Assembly: GCA_002471805.1 (NCBI GenBank)
Contig: DKQR01000202.1
Location: forward strand, 1,049-13,122
Origin: Fidelibacterota bacterium UBA7303
GTDB lineage: Bacteria > Fidelibacterota > Marinisomatia > Marinisomatales > UBA1611
Direction: 5' to 3'
Length of the DNA: 12,074 nucleotides
Below, one piece after another: positions 8,003 to 12,074 of this stretch. Within the stretch, counting starts at the first letter, position 1; each line of letters starts with the position of its first letter. Under the pieces are notes generated by a model, which had not been told where the DNA came from, did not search any database, and saw only the letters and a list, made by a program, of their open reading frames with translations. The translations under genes and the position numbers were made by a program.

Positions 8003-9052
8003 TTACGCAAATAATATCTCCAAAAACTGAGTTCCATCAGGGCATTGGCCAATGGAAAATTCGGTTAGAGATGGAATCGTAATTGAATCACCTGATCCGA
8101 GATTGTAGTTACGATTTCCTTGGAATAAGAGTTCCATACTACCGTTAAGTAAAAAGATAAAGTGAAATTCAGTTTCATGCTTTTCAGTAAATGATGTTTT
8201 ATTCCCAGAAGATTTTACAACCTGAACCTGGGCAAGATCATGTGTAGCTTCTGCGATACCAATGTCCCGCATGATGAATCCTGGATTTCTCCAATCTTCC
8301 CAGTTAGCATTTTCTGCTTTATGAATGATAAAAGTTTGCCCGTTGAAAATCTGGGTCGGATCAATATTTGAATTGGGTAATTCAAGGTTCGGATCAGTGC
8401 AGGTCATATGACTCGCCGGTGACGTGATCTCGATGACTTCAAATTGATCAGAATTTTCAAGAACCCGGTGTCGTATCTCTGGGGGCTGTAAAAAACAATC
8501 TCCTTCTGTGAATGTAAATGGATCACCCTGATCTTCGTAAACCACTTTTCCCCAGCCTTTGTAACAATAGATCATTTGAAACCGAATTTTATGATAATGG
8601 ACATAATCCGGTACAGGACCTGCTTTTTGGATTCGGATATGGGATGCGATAAATCGACCTCCATACCGATCTGAGATGAGGTTGCGATATTCCATGCCAG
8701 CACGTCCGATTTTCCATTTAGGTTCATTCAGTTTTGAGATCTGAAGGGATTGATTCCCTTTTGGAAGGAAATATGAGTCGCCAGAATGTTTAAATCGAAT
8801 TTCAGTGCCGTTTGGTGCGATCAGATTTCCAGTTGTTTTTCCTGTAATAGTAATAACTCCAGGAGAGATTGTATCATCTTTTTTCAACCGGATTCGCAAT
8901 CCAAAACCATAAATAACTGCATCAATTGGATTGTCCGCAGGATAAATCGATTCCAATTGAAACCCTAATTCATTCGAAAAAAAGGTAAGTGTTTTATCCA
9001 TTTCTCCACATGGTAAAACAATTTCTGCAATTTGGTCATTTAATTTTGACAT
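8003..9052 (-). CDS. VOC-like plus double-cupin domain protein, function unknown
   Basis: The 349-residue soluble protein has three parts. Residues 8-60 resemble a half glyoxalase/VOC module ('MDKTLTFFSNELGF' at 18-31). Residues about 145-215 form a cupin with 'HYHKIRFQMIYCYKGWG' (152-168) and 'QPPEIRHR' (189-196). His152, His154, Gln159 and His195 are candidate metal ligands, with Gln in place of the usual Glu. Residues about 285-349 form a second cupin with 'KHETEFHFIFLLNGS' (291-305), whose later histidine position reads Glu331 and so may be degenerate. Cupins of this kind are often metal-dependent dioxygenases or isomerases, but no substrate can be assigned. It starts 10 bases after the selenoprotein stop, so it is probably the last gene of that operon. 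There is no signal peptide. Confidence 0.85.
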   Translation of the reverse strand: MSKLNDQIAEIVLPCGEMDKTLTFFSNELGFQLESIYPADNPIDAVIYGFGLRIRLKKDDTISPGVITITGKTTGNLIAPNGTEIRFKHSGDSYFLPKGNQSLQISKLNEPKWKIGRAGMEYRNLISDRYGGRFIASHIRIQKAGPVPDYVHYHKIRFQMIYCYKGWGKVVYEDQGDPFTFTEGDCFLQPPEIRHRVLENSDQFEVIEITSPASHMTCTDPNLELPNSNIDPTQIFNGQTFIIHKAENANWEDWRNPGFIMRDIGIAEATHDLAQVQVVKSSGNKTSFTEKHETEFHFIFLLNGSMELLFQGNRNYNLGSGDSITIPSLTEFSIGQCPDGTQFLEILFA

Positions 9053-9062
9053 TTGTTTCTAA

Positions 9063-9605
9063 TTATTTCATCTCATCTTCTAGGTCTACACCAAGCCCAT
9101 CTGCAATGCGGTTGATATAATTAAAATAACCCGCAACCTGTGCCGCATCACTGATAGCCGATTGAGAAAATCCCACGCTTTCTAGTTTTTCCACATCTTT
9201 TTTATTCATATTACCGGGTGTTAAAGTCAATTTTTCTACCCATGAACAAAGTATCTTGTCTATATCCGACAATTGAGCTTCACGCCAATCTTTTTTCAAC
9301 TGCTCTGCTAAATCCTGGTCCCCGACTTCATCCCGGAAATCATCCCCGTGGGCTTCGATTCAATACTTACAATGGTTTACTTGGGAAACCACTGTAGCGA
9401 TCATTTCGCGCTGTGCTCTTGATAATTCCGATGCACCATGCATGATGGTGAGATACATGCGCATGGCATCTTTTAAAGCAGCCGGGCTCTGGCTCATGAT
9501 CTTTAAAATATTATAGACGCGTCCGGCCCGGTGGATACCTTTTTCGTATTCCTGTTTAACGATGCCGTCAGCATGATCCGGATCAATTGTATTTATGTAG
9601 GCCAT
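9063..9605 (-). CDS. AhpD-like / peroxidase-related CMD-family selenoprotein (CxxU), TGA read as selenocysteine
   Basis: This is one 180-residue reading frame with an in-frame TGA at codon 82. The first part (1-81) matches the peroxidase-related branch of the AhpD/carboxymuconolactone decarboxylase family ('MAYI' start, 'NILKIMSQSPAAL', 'LSRAQREMIATVVSQVNHC'). The frame after the TGA continues as 'IEAHGDDFRDE' and keeps the family's C-terminal helices to residue 180, a normal length for this family. With Sec at 82 the motif is C79-K-Y-U82, and Glu67, Cys79, Sec82 and His86 have the same spacing as catalytic E118, C130, C133 and H137 of M. tuberculosis AhpD. Such proteins are thiol-based peroxidase or reductase partners. 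AhpD-like selenoproteins with CxxU are known from marine metagenomes. A SECIS-like hairpin follows the UGA. Alternative: a nonsense mutation of TGC/TGT. It lies 14 bases after the permease and has no clear Shine-Dalgarno. Confidence 0.85.
9332..9351 (-). promoter_or_regulatory. Candidate bacterial SECIS hairpin
   Basis: In the minus-strand RNA, CGGGGA (9348-9343) pairs with UUUCCG (9339-9334), including two G-U pairs, and closes a three-base loop UGA (9342-9340). Two further C-G pairs follow below a bulged A. The loop G is 19 nt after the UGA codon and is the second loop base. Bacterial SECIS elements are hairpins directly after the UGA, with a G among the first loop bases at roughly 16-37 nt. 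A weaker alternative hairpin (9319-9338, loop GAA, G at 31 nt) overlaps it. Confidence 0.6.
9360..9362 (-). other. In-frame TGA, predicted selenocysteine codon (residue 82)
   Basis: Reading on the minus strand, codons run TGT AAG TAT TGA ATC GAA GCC CAC, giving C-K-Y-U-I-E-A-H. The TGA occupies the second cysteine of the family's redox C-x-x-C, and both sides are in register with the family. This single-position replacement is the hallmark of a selenocysteine codon. Confidence 0.85.
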
Positions 9606-9619
9606 AATGATATGGTTTA

Positions 9620-10972
9620 TTACTCGGAGCTTGTATAATCTCGATTCATACGTGCGTTATAATCAAACCCTTCTTTTGCGCCTAATTTACGGCCTATCCA
9701 GTAAATACCGGTTCCAATGATTCCCCCAATTAAAACCCAAAGAAATACATCCGGGAGCGTGGTTAGGGTAAAATATCCCATGGCCAAAATGACAGTTCCT
9801 CCAATGACCCAAAGCACGGGGATGGATGGTCGGAATTGAGCAGATTCATACAGGGATGAATTCACGTAGGGTAAACAGACCAGCGAAATTCCCTGGATCA
9901 AATAAATTATAAAAATACCAATCAATCCCGTATTCAATAAAAAAACAGCGGATTTTGACCATATGAGACCAAGGCAAATGATTCCGCTAATGATCAAACT
10001 TACATGAGGTGTCCGCCAGACTGGATGAACCTTTGATAATACCGGAGGAAGTAGTCGGTCTTCGCTGAAAACAAAGAACATTCTCGAAGGGACAAGGATT
10101 GAGCCGTTTATACTTGTCAGGAAAGCGCTCATAGCACCGATAGCTACGATACTCGATCCCCACCTGGGTAAATAAACACCTGCTGCATCGGCCATAGCAG
10201 ACTGGGATGTTGCCAAAGAATCAGCGGGGAGGACACCAAAAGCAACGAAGGACATGGAAAAAAAGATCACAACTGATATCGACACTCCACGGACAAAAAT
10301 CATGGGTAGAGTTTTTGTTGGGTCCTTTGTTTCGCCTGCAACCTGGGAGAGGGTTTCAAAGCCTGCATAACTGAAAAAAAGCATAGGCATGGCTTTCATG
10401 AGTCCATCAAATCCCATTGGGAGTAAAGGATCATAAAAAGTGAGATCCACCGCAAAAAATCCCGGAATCACCAAAATTAAAATACTGAAAATCAGAATAC
10501 CCAGCATGACCGTTTGGATCTGGCCATAATGTTTGATGCCAACCATATTGATCCCATAGAAAAAGATGAGTGCGATAGATCCCCAAACTTTCGGGTCAGC
10601 ATCTGGGTAGAAAAAAGTTAAATATTCACCAAAACTGGTGGACATGAAGGAGATAGCACCAATAAAAGCCAGGAGTTTCATCCACATGGCAATGAAGCCC
10701 AGGTAGTAATTCTTGAAGGTCCTGGAAATATGTATGTAAGCACCGCCGGGACGTGTACCAAGTGGTGTGGACACAAAAACACTGTAGGTCAATGCTGTAC
10801 AGATAACAATTGGTGCAAAGAGTAAGTACGCTAGGGGGACGGAAGACCCTGCCATCGCTCCTGCTTCACCAGTTACTCTAAAAATGCCTGCACCAACAAG
10901 AATACCAATGATAGTGGCGTACCCGGAGAGAGGACCCAGGTCCCGACGAAGTTTAGTCTTTTGTACAATCAT
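9620..10972 (-). CDS. APC-family amino acid permease
   Basis: This is an inner-membrane secondary transporter of the amino acid/polyamine/organocation superfamily. The 450 residues form about 12 hydrophobic helices. Helix 1 carries the unwound 'GILVGAGIFRVTGEAG' (23-38), the substrate-binding glycine motif, and the helix 6 region has 'FFSYAGFETLSQVAGETKDP' (199-218), the second family hallmark. The C-terminus is hydrophilic ('MNRDYTSSE'). The substrate cannot be told from sequence. It starts 27 bases after the fetB-like gene and ends 14 bases before the selenoprotein gene, so co-transcription is likely. No strong ribosome-binding site is seen. Confidence 0.92.
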   Translation of the reverse strand: MIVQKTKLRRDLGPLSGYATIIGILVGAGIFRVTGEAGAMAGSSVPLAYLLFAPIVICTALTYSVFVSTPLGTRPGGAYIHISRTFKNYYLGFIAMWMKLLAFIGAISFMSTSFGEYLTFFYPDADPKVWGSIALIFFYGINMVGIKHYGQIQTVMLGILIFSILILVIPGFFAVDLTFYDPLLPMGFDGLMKAMPMLFFSYAGFETLSQVAGETKDPTKTLPMIFVRGVSISVVIFFSMSFVAFGVLPADSLATSQSAMADAAGVYLPRWGSSIVAIGAMSAFLTSINGSILVPSRMFFVFSEDRLLPPVLSKVHPVWRTPHVSLIISGIICLGLIWSKSAVFLLNTGLIGIFIIYLIQGISLVCLPYVNSSLYESAQFRPSIPVLWVIGGTVILAMGYFTLTTLPDVFLWVLIGGIIGTGIYWIGRKLGAKEGFDYNARMNRDYTSSE

Positions 10973-10999
10973 ATAGAAGTCTAGTCTGCCTGATTCAAT

Positions 11000-11731
11000 C
11001 TATTTTAAAGTTTTACCCGTCAATTCAGATAGTTGGGATTTGATCATGATCAAAAAAAGTGCTGAAGAAAGTCCCACGGCGCTAAAGATCATACACATAA
11101 CCATGATCTGGTACCGGACAGCAATAAGTGGAGACACACCAGAAAGAATCTGACCGGTCATCATCCCGGGCAGGGAGACCAACCCAACAGCAAAAAGAGA
11201 GTTTGTAATTGGAATAAGAGCTGCTCTCAAGGCGATGCTCCGTGCTTGAATATATTCTACATTTCTATCCATTTCGGCCTGCAGTCGCTCCGCAGCGAGG
11301 CTGACACCATTCATAGAACTTGCGAATATCATTCCAGCCAGGGGAATCATATAGCGGGGCATGAACCAGGGGTTCAATTTTAAAACGAATTGAGTCACCA
11401 GAAACAGCGTTAAACCACCGCCAATCAAAATAGCCATCAGGGCAAACTGATAAAATTTCCTTCTTTTCTGCTGTATGGTTCGCAAGGCAATCCAGCTTGC
11501 GGCAAAGACCATCACTGACAAAACACCTACAGTGATGGCCGCATCATTGGATTCGAAGATATAAACCAGGAAATAACCGATCAGCAGCAGTTGCACCAGC
11601 ATTCTGATAACAGCATAGATTGTATTTTTCCATTCCAGAGACCAGGTATGGAGCAGACCGATGACTACTGCTGCCGGGATAAAAACCAACAAGAGGCTGG
11701 TAAAGGGAATTACAGTTATGGATTCATTCAT
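11000..11731 (-). CDS. fetB: FetB-like ABC transporter permease (UPF0014, putative iron export)
   Basis: E. coli FetB with the ATPase FetA forms an exporter that lowers cell iron and helps against peroxide stress. The 243-residue product, close to the roughly 260 of E. coli, has about six to seven membrane helices. It contains the family's highly conserved block: 'ARSIALRAALIPITNS' (163-178) and 'SLPGMMTGQILSGVSP' (186-201), then 'AVRYQIMVM'. No ATPase gene (fetA) is adjacent in this window: an APC permease lies downstream and a lipoprotein-like gene upstream. The ATG at 11731 has no good ribosome-binding site of its own, but an in-frame mini-ORF with one ends six bases upstream. The family call is firm; the iron role is inferred from the family. 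Confidence 0.88.
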   Translation of the reverse strand: MNESITVIPFTSLLLVFIPAAVVIGLLHTWSLEWKNTIYAVIRMLVQLLLIGYFLVYIFESNDAAITVGVLSVMVFAASWIALRTIQQKRRKFYQFALMAILIGGGLTLFLVTQFVLKLNPWFMPRYMIPLAGMIFASSMNGVSLAAERLQAEMDRNVEYIQARSIALRAALIPITNSLFAVGLVSLPGMMTGQILSGVSPLIAVRYQIMVMCMIFSAVGLSSALFLIMIKSQLSELTGKTLK

Positions 11732-11737
11732 GGCAGG

Positions 11738-11764
11738 TTATCGTGACATGATTTTATGGATCAT
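11738..11764 (-). CDS. Possible 8-codon leader ORF in front of fetB
   Basis: On the minus strand an ATG at 11764 opens an eight-codon ORF (MIHKIMSR) that stops at TAA (11740-11738), six bases before the fetB ATG and in the same frame. It is preceded by GGAG (11775-11772) at seven-base spacing, the best Shine-Dalgarno in this gap. It could be a leader peptide that passes ribosomes on to fetB by reinitiation. It could also be chance, or a former start of fetB cut off by the TAA. Confidence 0.3.
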   Translation of the reverse strand: MIHKIMSR

Positions 11765-11765
11765 G
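11747..11765. repeat. Short inverted repeat in the fetB leader
   Basis: CATGAT (11747-11752) and ATCATG (11760-11765) are inverted around a seven-base spacer. It overlaps the mini-ORF in front of fetB, and could form a small hairpin over that ATG or serve as an operator. It is short enough to occur by chance. Confidence 0.2.
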
Positions 11766-11816
11766 ATAGTTCTCCGGTGGAGCGATGGTTAGGTGTTCAC
11801 TTTATTACTTGATTCA

Positions 11817-11822
11817 ATTATA
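11817..11822 (-). promoter_or_regulatory. Possible -10 element upstream of fetB
   Basis: TATAAT reads on the minus strand just downstream of the lipoprotein-like gene. The position 17 bases upstream (AAATTG, 11845-11840) is a poor -35. The palindrome TTGATTCAA (11809-11817) touches the element and could be an operator. If used, it would give fetB and the genes below it their own transcript with a leader of about 80 bases. Confidence 0.25.
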
Positions 11823-11830
11823 GTGAGCAA

Positions 11831-12074
11831 TTACTGGAACAATTTCCTCACCTGCTTGATAGCATTCTGGACACAAATTTCAGTTGTCCTATGTAGTTCC
11901 AGTCCGCTGTACCAGTAGGAATTGGACCAGACTAAACTGCCGGAGTCAGTGTCCCGCATTTTGAGTATTATTCCCACACGGGTCCGGGTGTATTCTATCC
12001 TGCTGCCCTGTGTTATGTCGCCGCCATGGGTTGTTGTTGTTGTGCTGGCAGAGGTTTCTGCTTTTTCATTTCCG
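11831..12074 (-). CDS. C-terminal part of a CsgG/LpoB-like (probable lipoprotein) gene, 5' end cut by window edge
   Basis: A minus-strand frame is open from the right edge (first whole codon at 12073) to TAA at 11833-11831, giving 80 residues. It begins with a polar stretch containing a five-Thr run. 'RVGIILKMRDTDSGSLVWSN' (32-51) and a closing helix 'CVQNAIKQVRKLFQ' (67-80) follow. The strand pattern with 'D-x-x-S/T-G-x-x-x-W' and a final amphipathic helix is typical of the CsgG/GNA1162/LpoB group of outer-membrane lipoproteins. The N-terminus with any lipobox is outside the window. It lies 99 bases upstream of fetB on the same strand and may or may not be in its operon. Family call moderate; function unknown. 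Confidence 0.6.
   Translation of the reverse strand, partial: GNEKAETSASTTTTTHGGDITQGSRIEYTRTRVGIILKMRDTDSGSLVWSNSYWYSGLELHRTTEICVQNAIKQVRKLFQ

Noticed and set aside
9063..9299. Separate 78-residue gene starting at TTG (9299)
   Set aside because: Its sequence is the C-terminal half of the AhpD-like protein and is in frame with the upstream half. The residues between the TGA and this TTG also fit the family, so it is not an independent gene.
9063..9605. AhpD-like gene as a pseudogene with a premature stop
   Set aside because: The only lesion is a TGA exactly at the redox Cys position, with intact sequence on both sides, close operon spacing and a SECIS-like hairpin. Selenocysteine explains this better, although a mutation cannot be fully excluded.

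Overview
The window is bacterial chromosomal DNA of moderate GC, densely coding, with two convergent gene blocks. The plus-strand block (1-7875) holds the F1Fo ATP synthase operon in the order atpB(partial)-E-F-H-A-G-D-C, closed by a clear intrinsic terminator (about 6066-6096) and followed at once by aspS (aspartyl-tRNA synthetase). The minus-strand block, read from right to left, holds the 3' end of a CsgG/LpoB-like lipoprotein-type gene (12074-11831), a FetB-type ABC permease (11731-11000), an APC-family amino-acid permease (10972-9620), an AhpD/carboxymuconolactone-decarboxylase-like redox protein (9605-9063) and a VOC-plus-double-cupin protein (9052-8003). The last four lie 27, 14 and 10 bases apart and look like one transcription unit. 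A 127-base convergent gap (7876-8002) separates the blocks.

The most notable item is the AhpD-like gene. It reads as two short ORFs split by an in-frame TGA (9362-9360). The TGA falls exactly where the second cysteine of the AhpD C-x-x-C redox motif belongs. The reading frame continues in register and restores the catalytic His. The Glu, Cys, Sec and His positions (67, 79, 82, 86) have the same spacing as the catalytic E, C, C and H of AhpD. A hairpin with a G in its small apical loop lies 19 nt after the UGA, as expected for a bacterial SECIS. I therefore annotate it as one 180-residue selenoprotein with a CxxU motif, not as a pseudogene or two genes. This implies that the organism has a selenocysteine machinery (selA/B/C/D), which is not in this window.

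The ATP synthase genes are intact, and the c subunit lacks the Na+-binding signature, so a proton-driven enzyme is likely. The c subunit also has an unusual second glutamate in its second helix. AspRS has the His that marks many non-discriminating bacterial AspRSs. The minus-strand operon joins a putative iron exporter permease, an amino-acid permease, a selenium-dependent thiol-redox protein and a cupin protein. A role in oxidative or thiol stress is plausible but is inference.

Taxonomy: a bacterium, probably Gram-negative if the CsgG/LpoB-like fragment is an outer-membrane lipoprotein, and one that uses selenocysteine. Protein flavour would fit an uncultured marine lineage such as Neomarinimicrobiota, but this is a low-confidence guess that cannot be proven from the sequence alone. 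No tRNA, rRNA, CRISPR array, insertion sequence or phage gene was seen, and no gene-free stretch exceeds 300 bases.
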